DNA of 64,000 nucleotides from Leifsonia sp. TF02-11 (lineage in GTDB: Bacteria > Actinomycetota > Actinomycetes > Actinomycetales > Microbacteriaceae), in the NCBI RefSeq assembly GCF_017565305.1, contig NZ_JAGEKP010000013.1:186001-250000 (forward strand), in the 5' to 3' direction. Shown piece after piece: positions 43,700-53,501 of the stretch. The position numbers were made by a program, and so were the translations under genes. The notes beneath the pieces are model-generated. The model did not search any database. It worked only from the letters and a program-made list of their open reading frames with translations, and had not been told where the DNA came from. Numbering within the stretch: position 1 is the stretch's first letter; each line of letters opens with the position of its first letter.

Positions 43700-44521
43700 A
43701 TGCTTCAGATGATGCTGCGCCCCCGCTGGATCGGAGCGCTGATCTTCGCGCTCGCGCTCGCCGCGGGCTTCGCCGCCCTCGGCCAGTGGCAGCTGGAGCG
43801 TGCGATCGAGTCGGGCAAGGCGGTGGAGGCCCCCACCGAGACGGTGCTGCCGCTCATACAGGTGGCTCGACCCGGAGGTCCGCTCACCGACAAGGCGGTC
43901 GGCCAGCTCGTCGACTTCACGGGTACCGTGATCGCCGGCGACGACCAGCTGCTCCAGGACCGCCTCAACGACGGGAAGAGCGGGTGGTGGGTCGTCTCGC
44001 ACGTGAACGTGGACGCCGGAGGCGGTCGAACGATCGCCCTCGCGGTCGCGCGGGGCTGGGCTCCGAACGAGGCGGCGGCGAAGGCTGCGATGACGAAGCT
44101 CGCGTCCCAGCCCGAGACGCCGGAGCGCATGGTGGCGCGGATCCTCCCCGACGAGCAGCCCCAGGTGCCGGACAAGAGCGACCCGATGGCCATGAAGAGC
44201 CTCGGCGTCGGCCAGCTCTACAACCTCTGGACGGGCGTGGACGGCATGGACGTCTACAACGCCTACGCCGTCGAGCAGACGCCCCCGGCCGGGCTGGTGA
44301 AGATCGACTCGCCCCCGCCGATCCAGCAGACCGAGCTGAACTGGCTCAACGTCTTCTACGCGGCCGAGTGGATCATCTTCGCCGGCTTCGCGATCTTCCT
44401 CTGGTACCGGCTCGTGCGCGACGCCAAGCAGCGCGAAGACGAGGAGCGCGAGCTGGCGGCGGCCGCCGCGGACGCGGGCCCGGTGGACGGCGCCGGCGCC
44501 CGCGCCGGGAAAGTAGAATAG
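43700..44521 (+). CDS. SURF1-family cytochrome oxidase assembly protein
   Basis: 273 residues. Two membrane helices (about 10-30 and 222-245) flank an extracellular beta-rich domain. LRPRWIGALIFALALAAGFAALGQWQLERA is the typical SURF1 opening, and the end LNWLNVFYAAEWIIFAGFAIFLWYRLVRDA holds the second helix. It assists haem-copper oxidase assembly. ATG at 43700 fits the membrane topology; an upstream ATG is not available. Confidence 0.88.
   Translation: MLQMMLRPRWIGALIFALALAAGFAALGQWQLERAIESGKAVEAPTETVLPLIQVARPGGPLTDKAVGQLVDFTGTVIAGDDQLLQDRLNDGKSGWWVVSHVNVDAGGGRTIALAVARGWAPNEAAAKAAMTKLASQPETPERMVARILPDEQPQVPDKSDPMAMKSLGVGQLYNLWTGVDGMDVYNAYAVEQTPPAGLVKIDSPPPIQQTELNWLNVFYAAEWIIFAGFAIFLWYRLVRDAKQREDEERELAAAAADAGPVDGAGARAGKVE
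44514..44519 (+). promoter_or_regulatory. -10 box of leaderless DUF3817 gene
   Basis: TAGAAT overlapping the SURF1 stop, 6 nt before the ATG at 44526. Confidence 0.5.
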
Positions 44522-44525
44522 CCGT

Positions 44526-44970
44526 ATGCCCCTCGCTCCCAAGCTCGAAGACTTCCCGAAGATCCGTGGGGCGCTGAAGTTCTACCAGGTGTTCGCCTAC
44601 GTCACCGGCATCATGCTCCTGCTGCTCTGTGTGGAGATGGTCGTGAAGTACGGTCTCGGCTACCAGCTCTTCGCGTTCAGCAACTACGGCGCCCTCACCC
44701 TCGTTCCGGTGAAGACCGCAGTCGCACCGACCGGGGTCGACCTGAGCACGGGCATCCTGATCGCGCACGGCTGGCTCTACGTCGTGTACCTCTTCTCCGA
44801 TTTCCGCCTGTGGAGTCTGATGCGCTGGCCGTTCACGAAGTTCGTGCTGATCGCCCTCGGTGGCGTCGTGCCGTTCCTCTCGTTCTTCGTGGAGGCCAGG
44901 ATCACCAAGCAGGTCAAGACCTATCTGGCCGGCCGAGAGGCCGAGGCAGCGACATTCGTGGAGGCCACAA

Positions 44971-44975
<5 letters not shown>
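44526..44975 (+). CDS. DUF3817 membrane protein
   Basis: 149 residues with three hydrophobic helices (about 24-44, 78-97, 110-130). [29 protein letters not shown] and [24 protein letters not shown] are typical of DUF3817, a family often found before guaA in actinobacteria. Function unknown. Its stop TAG overlaps the proposed ATT start of guaA (ATTAG), so guaA is probably translationally coupled. Confidence 0.88.
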
Positions 44976-46599
<1,624 letters not shown>

Positions 46600-46615
46600 C
46601 GCTCCCGTAGACGCG

Positions 46616-46651
46616 AGAAGGGCCGGGATGCGGATGCATCCCGGCCCTTCT
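46616..46651. terminator. Bidirectional terminator between guaA and the Bax-inhibitor gene
   Basis: A perfect 16-bp stem (AGAAGGGCCGGGATGC and GCATCCCGGCCCTTCT) with a GGAT loop, 16 nt after guaA and 11 nt from the convergent gene's stop. Confidence 0.88.
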
Positions 46652-46662
46652 GCGTGTGGCGA

Positions 46663-47460
46663 CTAGTTGCGCGAGATCGCGAGGAGTCGCAGGATCTCCA
46701 GGTACAGCCAGATGACGGTGACCATGATGCCGAACGCACCCGACCAGCCGTAGATACGCGGTGCGCGGTTCTTGACGCCGCGCTGGATGAAGTCGAAGTC
46801 GAGCACGAGCGAATACGCGCCCATGATGACGACCAGCACGCCGATCACGACGCCGAGCGGGACGCCGAAGAGCTTGACGTCGCTGCTCAGTCCGAACGCG
46901 CTGTGGGTCACGCCCGTCCAGACGAGGATGACGTTGATGAGCGAGTACGCCAGGTAGCCGAACATGGCGATCAGGAAGATCTTGGTCGCCTTGGCCGAGG
47001 CGCGGATCTTGCCCGACGCGAAGAGCGCCAGCGTGACGCCGACGACCGCGAGGGTTCCGATGACCGCCTGGATGACGATGCCGGGATAGATCGACTCGAA
47101 CACCGCCGAGATTCCGCCCACGAAGATGCCCTGCACGCCGGCGTAGCTCAGGATGAGCGCCGGGGACGGCTTCTTCTTGAAGATGTTGACCAGCGCCAGC
47201 ACGAAGCCGACGATCGCCGCCGGGATGTAGAGCCCGGGGACCATCCAGCCGACGACGGCGCCGGCGACCAACAGGGCGAACGAGATCGCGCTCTTATTGA
47301 TGGTGTCTTCGACCGTCATCCGGTCGGTGTCGGCGGACGTGGCGGACGGCGCCTGGTACATCTGCTCGAGGTTCTCGGCGCTCGGAGCGACGGCCGTCGC
47401 GGTCTGGCCGTTGTTCTGGAACGCCGGGTTCGTCGAGAACGCCGGGTTGTTGAGTGCCAT
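46663..47460 (-). CDS. Bax inhibitor-1/YccA-family membrane protein
   Basis: 265 residues. A 50-residue polar N-terminus is followed by seven helices, including LVAGAVVGWMVPGLYIPAAIVGFVLALVNIF and the last SLVLDFDFIQRGVKNRAPRIYGWSGAFGIMVTVIWLYLEILRLLA. The D-F-D-F-I segment near the end holds the paired acidic residues of the pH-sensing site in this family. Function in bacteria is a possible Ca2+ leak; not established here. Confidence 0.88.
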   Translation of the reverse strand: MALNNPAFSTNPAFQNNGQTATAVAPSAENLEQMYQAPSATSADTDRMTVEDTINKSAISFALLVAGAVVGWMVPGLYIPAAIVGFVLALVNIFKKKPSPALILSYAGVQGIFVGGISAVFESIYPGIVIQAVIGTLAVVGVTLALFASGKIRASAKATKIFLIAMFGYLAYSLINVILVWTGVTHSAFGLSSDVKLFGVPLGVVIGVLVVIMGAYSLVLDFDFIQRGVKNRAPRIYGWSGAFGIMVTVIWLYLEILRLLAISRN

Positions 47461-47486
47461 GGGTTCCTCGCTTTGTCGGGGACCGC

Positions 47487-48098
47487 TTAGGGTCTCGGTT
47501 CGTCCAACCTATCGGTTTGTTTTCTGAGACTTCTGACAGATTGCCATGAATCCAATGCGATCGCGCCCCAGCGCGCGAGCCAGGCCGACGCCACGATCAC
47601 CACGGAGCTCACCAGGATCGTGATCCAGCCCTGCTCGTACGTGCTGACGAAGTTCGGCAGCACGAGGCTCGAGGCGATCGGGAGCGCCAGCACGGCGAAG
47701 GTGGGGAGCGGGCGCAGGCGCACCAGCAGCCAGGCCGCCAGCATGATGGCGTAGCACCAGGCGAAGCCGGATCCTCCGAGCATCAGCCAGGTGAAGCCCA
47801 GCACGGGGACGACGACCGCGACGCGGCGGCCGATGGTGGAGGGCAGAACGGCCCAGCCCGCCGGCTGCATCAGCGAGCCGACGAGCAGGAACGGCAGGCT
47901 GTACGCCGTCGTCACGAGGATGCACGCGGTTCCGACCACGATCATCGCGAGCCCGGCGATCCACCTCGCGCGGTAGCTGCCCCAGTGCAGGTCGAGGTCG
48001 CGCGTCGGCTCGTGCCAGACGTGGGGGTGCTCTGCGGCCTCCTGCAGCGGTCCGGAGGTCGTCGGCGCACGGGTGGGGAGGCCGTCGGGATCGGGCAC
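47487..48098 (-). CDS. Hypothetical polytopic membrane protein
   Basis: 203 residues from GTG. A polar N-terminus (1-45) is followed by five hydrophobic segments (IAGLAMIVVGTACILVTTAYSLPFLLVG, VAVVVPVLGFTWLMLGG, CYAIMLAAWLLVRL, FAVLALPIASSLVLP, WITILVSSVVIVASAWLA). No recognised domain. It lies upstream of and on the same strand as the Bax-inhibitor gene (26-nt gap), so they may be cotranscribed. Confidence 0.7.
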   Translation of the reverse strand: MPDPDGLPTRAPTTSGPLQEAAEHPHVWHEPTRDLDLHWGSYRARWIAGLAMIVVGTACILVTTAYSLPFLLVGSLMQPAGWAVLPSTIGRRVAVVVPVLGFTWLMLGGSGFAWCYAIMLAAWLLVRLRPLPTFAVLALPIASSLVLPNFVSTYEQGWITILVSSVVIVASAWLARWGAIALDSWQSVRSLRKQTDRLDEPRP

Positions 48099-48174
48099 AC
48101 CCTGATTGTGTCACCTCGTTTCGACGGACGGGTGAATCGGGTCGACGTGCATCGGATCGTTTCGACCTCCCGGC

Positions 48175-48180
48175 TAGGAT
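48175..48180 (+). promoter_or_regulatory. -10 box of leaderless GDPD gene
   Basis: TAGGAT, 6 nt before the ATG at 48187. Confidence 0.5.
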
Positions 48181-48186
48181 CGCCAC

Positions 48187-49254
48187 ATGCGTGCCCGCTC
48201 GACTCCGTCTGTGATCGGTCACAGAGGCGCGCCCGGCTATCGCCCCGAGCACACCAGGTCTTCCTACGAACTGGCGTTCGCGCTCGGCGCCGACGCGGTC
48301 GAGCCCGACATCGTCGCCACGAAGGACGGCGTGCTGGTGGTGCGCCACGAGAACGAGATCTCGGGGACGACCAATGTCGCCGATCACCCCGAGTTCGCCG
48401 ACCGCCGCACCACGAAAGAGGTGGACGGCGTGGCGCTGACCGGGTGGTTCACTGAGGACTTCACGTGGAGCGAGCTCTCGGTGCTGCGGGCGAGGGAACG
48501 CCTCCCGCAGCTGCGTCAGGCCAGTGCCACGTTCGACGACCGGTACCCGATCCTGCGGCTGTCCGACGTGCTGGAGGTCGTCGACTCTGCCTCCGATGCG
48601 GCGAGCCGAGCGCTCGGCCTCGTCGCCGAGCTCAAGCACGCCACCTACTTCGAGGCCGCGGGGCTCCCGCTCGACGAGCTCTTCGTCGACACGCTCGCCG
48701 ACACCGGCTGGAGCGATCACCCTGGCCTCGTCGTCGAGAGCTTCGAGAAGACCGTGCTCGGGCGGTTGAGCGTGCGCGGCTTCCGCGGGCGGCGCGTGTA
48801 CCTGGTGGAGGCGGAGGGCGCGCCGGCCGATCGGGTCGCAGCGCTCGGCGCCGCCGCGCCCGGCTACGCGTCCGACGTGACCCTCCGCGGGCTGTACGCG
48901 CTCGGCTCCGCGGCGTCGCCTGCCGACCGGGTGGACGGGATCAGCGTCGACGTGGGGCAGATCCTGCACTCCGGCTCCGTGTCCATCGGACTGTTCGGCG
49001 AGGACGAAGGAGGAGTGGACATCGGCGCTGTGACGTCCGACCTGGTCGACCTCGCGCACTCGGCAGGCCTCTCGGTGTACTGCTGGACGCTGCGCCCAGA
49101 GAACGGCATGCTTCCCCGGGAGTTCCGCAGCGGCGGCCGCGACGACGAGTGGGGCGACTGGAGGCGGTTGTACGCCATCCTGCTGCACTCGGGGGTGGAC
49201 GGCGTCTTCGCGGATCACCCCGACCTGGCCGTCGCCGTGCGCGACGGCCGCTGA
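48187..49254 (+). CDS. Glycerophosphodiester phosphodiesterase
   Basis: 355 residues. The catalytic His, Arg, Glu and Asp are in VIGHRGAPGYRPEHTRSSYELAFALGADAVEPDIVATKDGVLVVRHE; the LVAELKHATYFEAAG strand carries the second metal-site Glu. It has no visible signal peptide, so it acts in the cytoplasm on glycerophosphodiesters to give glycerol-3-P and an alcohol. Length is typical of the larger bacterial GDPD. Predicted leaderless. Confidence 0.9.
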   Translation: MRARSTPSVIGHRGAPGYRPEHTRSSYELAFALGADAVEPDIVATKDGVLVVRHENEISGTTNVADHPEFADRRTTKEVDGVALTGWFTEDFTWSELSVLRARERLPQLRQASATFDDRYPILRLSDVLEVVDSASDAASRALGLVAELKHATYFEAAGLPLDELFVDTLADTGWSDHPGLVVESFEKTVLGRLSVRGFRGRRVYLVEAEGAPADRVAALGAAAPGYASDVTLRGLYALGSAASPADRVDGISVDVGQILHSGSVSIGLFGEDEGGVDIGAVTSDLVDLAHSAGLSVYCWTLRPENGMLPREFRSGGRDDEWGDWRRLYAILLHSGVDGVFADHPDLAVAVRDGR

Positions 49255-49282
49255 CCGGAGACTGCTGACCCGGATCCTGCCG

Positions 49283-49336
49283 CGCGAGCGTGCTGGGTCG
49301 CGAGCGCATTCGGACGCGAGCGTATTGGGTCGCGAG
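49283..49336 (+). repeat. Three imperfect 16-bp tandem repeats upstream of pcrA
   Basis: Units CGCGAGCGTGCTGGGT, CGCGAGCGCATTCGGA and CGCGAGCGTATTGGGT stand head to tail, followed by a partial fourth (CGCGAG). The 8-base CGCGAGCG is invariant. They lie about 55 bp before the pcrA -10, a plausible place for a regulator to bind in phase over one and a half helical turns. Confidence 0.65.
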
Positions 49337-49390
49337 TCGCGAGCACGCCCGGTAGCGATGGCTCTCGGCCGCGATGACGGTGGCGGCGGC

Positions 49391-49396
49391 TAAAAT
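49391..49396 (+). promoter_or_regulatory. -10 box of pcrA
   Basis: TAAAAT, 10 nt before the ATG at 49407; supports that ATG rather than the in-frame codons further upstream. Confidence 0.5.
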
Positions 49397-49406
49397 GGCT
49401 GAAGAC

Positions 49407-51917
49407 ATGACGAGCCTTCCCGACGCCCCTCCTCCCACCTCCGCCGCACCCTCCTCTGTGCCGATCATCCTCGACGGCTGGGAGGGCGACGAGCGCTCGG
49501 GTGGCGGTTCGGCGACCGGCGGTCGCGGCGGGCACGCGCCCTCCGATCGGCTGTTCGCCGGGCTCAACCCGCAGCAGCGTGAGGCTGCGGAGTACCGCGG
49601 AGCCGCGTTGCTCATCGTGGCGGGCGCGGGGTCGGGCAAGACGAGCGTGCTCACCCGGCGGATCGCCGGTCTCATCGAGAGCCGGGAGGCGTGGCCGAGC
49701 GAGATCCTCGCGATCACGTTCACCAACAAGGCGGCGAACGAGATGCGCGAGCGCGTCGAGCAGTTGCTCGGCGGCCGTGCGCAGGGCATGTGGATCTCGA
49801 CGTTCCACTCTGCGTGCGTGCGGATCCTCCGCCGCGAGGCCGAGACGATCGGCAAGACGCAGAGCTTCACGATCTACGACTCGGGTGACACCCGTGCCCT
49901 GCTCAAGCGGATCATCAAGGAGCTCGACGCCGACACCCTCGGCTTCACCGTGGCGGGCACGTCCGGCCGCATCTCCAAGCTCAAGAACGAGCTCACCGAC
50001 ATCGAGACCTTCGCGCGCTCGGCCAATCTGAGCGACCCGCAGGAGGTGATGTTCCTCGAGATCTTCCGGCAGTACACGCGCGCCCTCCGCCGGGCGAACG
50101 CGTTCGACTTCGACGACCTCATCGCCGAGACGGTGTTCCTGTTCCGGGCCTTCCCGAAGGTGGCGGCGCTCTACCAGACGCGGTTCCGGCACATCCTGGT
50201 CGACGAGTACCAAGACACCAACCACGCCCAGTACTCCCTCATCCGCGAACTGACGATGCCGGTCTCGCCCGACATCGCCGAAGAGATGGAGCAGCACGGG
50301 CGCAACGTCGCGAAGCTGCGCGACGTCGTCGGCGCCATCCCCGGTGCCTCGCTCACGGTCGTCGGCGACTCCGACCAGTCGATCTACGCGTTCCGCGGCG
50401 CCGACATCCGCAACATCGTGGAGTTCGAACGCGACTTCCCCGGTGCCAAGGTGGTGTTGCTGGAGCAGAACTACCGGTCGACGCAGAACATCCTGAGCGC
50501 CGCGAACGCGGTCATCGCCAACAACTTCGACCGCAAAGACAAGAAGCTGTGGACGGCGGTCGGCGACGGCGACAAGATCGTCGGCTACACCGGGTACTCG
50601 GGCCACGACGAAGCGCAGTTCGTCGCCGACGAGATCGAGAAGCTCCACGCCGCGGGCATGGACTACAAAGACATCGCGGTCTTCTACCGCACCAACGCCC
50701 AGACCCGTGCGCTCGAGGAGATCTTCATCCGCTCCGCTCTGCCGTACAAGGTGATGGGCGGCACCAAGTTCTACGAGCGTGCCGAGATCAAGGATTCGAT
50801 GGCGTACCTGATCACGGTCGCCAACCCCGACGACACGCTGGCTCTGCGCCGCATCCTGAACACCCCGAAGCGCGGCATCGGGCCGGCGACGGAGACGCAG
50901 CTCGCAAGCTACGCGGAGGACAACGGGTTCACGTTCCGGGACGCGATGCGCGACGCAGCCTCGCTGGGCCTCGGCCCCAAGGTCACGGGCGCCATTCTGC
51001 AGCTCTCCGCCCTGCTCGACGAGGCGGCGGCGAAGATCGACCCGGCGAACCCGGCGGGCGTGGCCTCCGTCGCCGACGTGCTGACCTTCCTGCTCGACGG
51101 CAGCGGCTACCTCGAGGTGCTGCGCAACAGCCGCGATCCTCAGGACGAGGCGCGCGCAGAGAATGTGGACGAGCTCGTGGCGGTGACCCGCGAGTTCGCG
51201 CGGAACAACCCGGACGGCACGCTCGTGGACTTCCTCACCGAGGTGTCCCTGGTCGCGGCGGCCGACGAGATCGACGATTCGAGCGGTTCGGTCTCGCTGA
51301 TGACGCTGCACACGGCCAAGGGCCTGGAGTACGACGCAGTGTTCCTCACCGGCATCGAGGAGGACCTGCTCCCGCACCGGATGTCGGCCAACGAGCCGGG
51401 AGGCCCGGCCGAGGAGCGTCGGCTGTTCTACGTCGGCATCACGCGGGCGAAGAAGCGCCTGTTCCTGTCTCTGGCGATGACCAGAGCGCAGTTCGGCGAG
51501 ACCGCTGTCGCGATGCCCAGCAGGTACCTCCAGGAGATCCCTGCCGACCTGATCGACTGGAAGCAGTCTCCCGGCGCCGCGAACGGCCGAGGCGGCTCGC
51601 AATCGCGGGCGCTCAACGCGCGTCGGCCGGGCCTCGGCGGCGGCACGGCCGGGCGGTGGAACGAGAGCTACCCCGTCGGCGGCAGCGCCCCCGCGGAACG
51701 CCCGAAGGCCGAGTGGCCGAACCGGGTGACGGGCAAGGTGCGCGACAACGGCGACCTCGAGCTGGCTCCCGGCGACCGCATCCGGCACGCGGACTTCGGG
51801 GAGGGCAGGGTCACGAACGTGACCGGCGAGGGAGCCAAGCGCGTCGCCCACGTGCAGTTCGAGAAGGTGGGGGCGAAGAAGCTCCTCATCAAGATCGCGC
51901 CGATCGACAAGCTGTGA
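49407..51917 (+). CDS. pcrA: UvrD/PcrA-type ATP-dependent DNA helicase
   Basis: 836 residues. After a 50-residue disordered N-terminus, the SF1A helicase begins GLNPQQREAAEYRGAALLIVAGAGSGKTSVLTRRI (Walker A). VDEYQDTNHAQY (motif II), GDSDQSIYAFRGAD (III), LEQNYRST (IV), LMTLHTAKGLEYDAVFLTGIEE (V) and RRLFYVGITRAKKRL (VI) follow. The C-terminal 55 residues (LELAPGDRIRHADFGEGRVTNVTGEG) are the Tudor-like PcrA tail that binds RNA polymerase. It has a role in repair and transcription-replication conflict. The start is set by the -10 at 49391. Confidence 0.95.
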   Translation: MTSLPDAPPPTSAAPSSVPIILDGWEGDERSGGGSATGGRGGHAPSDRLFAGLNPQQREAAEYRGAALLIVAGAGSGKTSVLTRRIAGLIESREAWPSEILAITFTNKAANEMRERVEQLLGGRAQGMWISTFHSACVRILRREAETIGKTQSFTIYDSGDTRALLKRIIKELDADTLGFTVAGTSGRISKLKNELTDIETFARSANLSDPQEVMFLEIFRQYTRALRRANAFDFDDLIAETVFLFRAFPKVAALYQTRFRHILVDEYQDTNHAQYSLIRELTMPVSPDIAEEMEQHGRNVAKLRDVVGAIPGASLTVVGDSDQSIYAFRGADIRNIVEFERDFPGAKVVLLEQNYRSTQNILSAANAVIANNFDRKDKKLWTAVGDGDKIVGYTGYSGHDEAQFVADEIEKLHAAGMDYKDIAVFYRTNAQTRALEEIFIRSALPYKVMGGTKFYERAEIKDSMAYLITVANPDDTLALRRILNTPKRGIGPATETQLASYAEDNGFTFRDAMRDAASLGLGPKVTGAILQLSALLDEAAAKIDPANPAGVASVADVLTFLLDGSGYLEVLRNSRDPQDEARAENVDELVAVTREFARNNPDGTLVDFLTEVSLVAAADEIDDSSGSVSLMTLHTAKGLEYDAVFLTGIEEDLLPHRMSANEPGGPAEERRLFYVGITRAKKRLFLSLAMTRAQFGETAVAMPSRYLQEIPADLIDWKQSPGAANGRGGSQSRALNARRPGLGGGTAGRWNESYPVGGSAPAERPKAEWPNRVTGKVRDNGDLELAPGDRIRHADFGEGRVTNVTGEGAKRVAHVQFEKVGAKKLLIKIAPIDKL

Positions 51918-51942
51918 CGCGCCGGGCCGCGGGGGCACGGCG

Positions 51943-52983
51943 GTGAGGCAGCGCCTGGCGACGATGAGCGTCGAGGTCGGCTTCCGGGCGGCGGCCGCTG
52001 TCGCGGTTCCATTGCTCATCCTGTTGGCCCTCGGTCGTCTGGACCTCGCCGCGTACGCGACGTTCGGCGCCTTCACCGCTCTCTACGGCCGCAACGAGCC
52101 GTACCGCCTGCGACTGCGCAGCGTGACGATCGCGGCGGTCGCGATGCTGGTGAGCATCTCGCTCGGTGTGATCGTCGCGGTCGCGGGCGAACCGCTCTGG
52201 CTCGTGACCGTTCTGCTCGTGCTGATCGTCGTCGCCGGGACGCTGCTCGCGACCGCGTTCCAGCTCCTGCCGACGCAACCGTTGTTCTTCGTCTTCGCGC
52301 TGCTCGTCTGCGCAGCGGTGCCGACGCCCGCGCAGGACGCACTCCCGCGGATCGGGCTGGCAGCGGCCGTGGCGGCGTTCTCGTGGCTGCTCACGCTGTC
52401 GGGGTGGGTCGTGCGCCGCTGGGCGGGCGATCGGGCCGCGCGGACGGGCGCGGTGCTGCTCAAGAAGCTGCATCGGCGTCCCGGTGTCGACACGACGGTC
52501 TTCCGCGACGGGCGCGTCTGGCTCACGGCCGCGCAGAACGCGATCGGCGTGCTGATCGCGGGAGGCCTCGCGCTGACGTTGGGACTGGGTCACGCCTACT
52601 GGGCTGTCGTGAGCCTCGTCGCCGTCATCCCTCCGGCGCGCGGGGCGCATTCGATCTCGCGGTCCCTCCACCGGATCCTGGGCACCGTCGGCGGAGTCGC
52701 GGTCGCCGCCGCCGTGCTGTTCTGGTCTCCTCCTGCCGGTGTGGTGATCGTGGTGATCGTCGTCTGCCAGTTCTTCGCGGAGATGCTCGTCGGGCGGCAC
52801 TACGGCTACGCCCTGCTGTTCATCACGCCCATGGCGCTGGCGGTCTCGCACCTCGCCGCACCGGCGCCGCTCGGCCCGCTGCTCTTCGACCGCGTCATCG
52901 AGACCGTGCTAGGCGCCGGCGTGGGCATCGCGCTCGTGCTGCTCGCGCGAGCGCTGGAGCGGAGTCGTCGTCTCCCTCGCTGA
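51943..52983 (+). CDS. FUSC-family (aromatic acid exporter-like) membrane protein
   Basis: 346 residues from GTG. Two bundles of five or six helices (about 10-140 and 195-335) separated by a polar segment, as in half-size FUSC/YccS proteins. Signatures: YATFGAFTALYGRN in the first half and WLTAAQNAIGVLIAGGLALTLGLGHAYWAVVSLVAVIPP in the second. Possible role in export of organic anions or cell-envelope stress. It starts 25 nt after pcrA, so readthrough is likely. Confidence 0.8.
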   Translation: MRQRLATMSVEVGFRAAAAVAVPLLILLALGRLDLAAYATFGAFTALYGRNEPYRLRLRSVTIAAVAMLVSISLGVIVAVAGEPLWLVTVLLVLIVVAGTLLATAFQLLPTQPLFFVFALLVCAAVPTPAQDALPRIGLAAAVAAFSWLLTLSGWVVRRWAGDRAARTGAVLLKKLHRRPGVDTTVFRDGRVWLTAAQNAIGVLIAGGLALTLGLGHAYWAVVSLVAVIPPARGAHSISRSLHRILGTVGGVAVAAAVLFWSPPAGVVIVVIVVCQFFAEMLVGRHYGYALLFITPMALAVSHLAAPAPLGPLLFDRVIETVLGAGVGIALVLLARALERSRRLPR

Positions 52984-53013
52984 ACGGGCTTCGGTTTTCG
53001 ATCGAGGGTCGAT

Positions 53014-53454
53014 CTAACCGGCGGGGTCGTCGGCCGTCTCCTGTGCGTGTTCCTGTGCGTGCCGATCCGGGAGGCCGGGGAGGGCTTCGAGGTCGAACAG
53101 TCGCGTGTATGCCCCGATGTTGGGGTCGACGACCGGTTCGATCGTCAGTACATCGGTGCCGACCGCGATCGCGTACCCGAGCTCCATGGTCGCCGCGGCG
53201 CCGAGGTATCCGTCGATGTTGGCCAGGACGAGGAAGTCCGCCCTCCGGACGAGCGAGAAAATCCGATCCTGCACCTGTCGAGGGGTGCGGTCTTCGTCGC
53301 TTTCGAGCAGCGCGAAGCTCTCGCCCGGATTGACGATCTGGTCGCTTTCGGGCGCGAGAACCTGCACTCCGCGGTCTTCGAGGGCGGACTTGACGGAGAG
53401 GATCTGCGCGAAATGGCGGCGATAGGAGCCGATGATGAGCGTCGTGGTTGGCAC
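53014..53454 (-). CDS. Nucleoside 2-deoxyribosyltransferase-like protein
   Basis: 146 residues from GTG at 53454 (the frame stays open upstream but without similarity). TTTLIIGSYRRHFAQILSVKSALEDRGVQVLAP, then RRADFLVLANIDGYLGAAATMELGYAIAVGTDVLTIEPV fits the flavodoxin-like N-glycosidase fold shared by nucleoside deoxyribosyltransferases and nucleotide hydrolases, with the likely catalytic Glu in MELGYA. Substrate unknown; could be a base-salvage or nucleotide-cleaving enzyme. It ends 30 nt from the convergent FUSC gene. Confidence 0.6.
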   Translation of the reverse strand: MPTTTLIIGSYRRHFAQILSVKSALEDRGVQVLAPESDQIVNPGESFALLESDEDRTPRQVQDRIFSLVRRADFLVLANIDGYLGAAATMELGYAIAVGTDVLTIEPVVDPNIGAYTRLFDLEALPGLPDRHAQEHAQETADDPAG

Positions 53455-53501
53455 ACCCCAGTGAATCACCGGCGGGCGGTCTCGCCGAGGGGCGGCGCGG
53501 T

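Noticed and set aside
41648-44542. A 964-codon open frame on the minus strand opposite the antiporter and SURF1 genes
   Set aside because: Composition is that of a GC-rich antisense frame (runs of R, H, D, E, V), there is no domain, and the plus strand holds four well-supported genes.
49283-49336. CRISPR array
   Set aside because: Units are 16 bp with no spacers between them, and no cas gene is in the window.
49215-52076. A 953-codon minus-strand frame opposite pcrA
   Set aside because: A shadow of the pcrA coding frame; no recognisable motif and no ribosome site.
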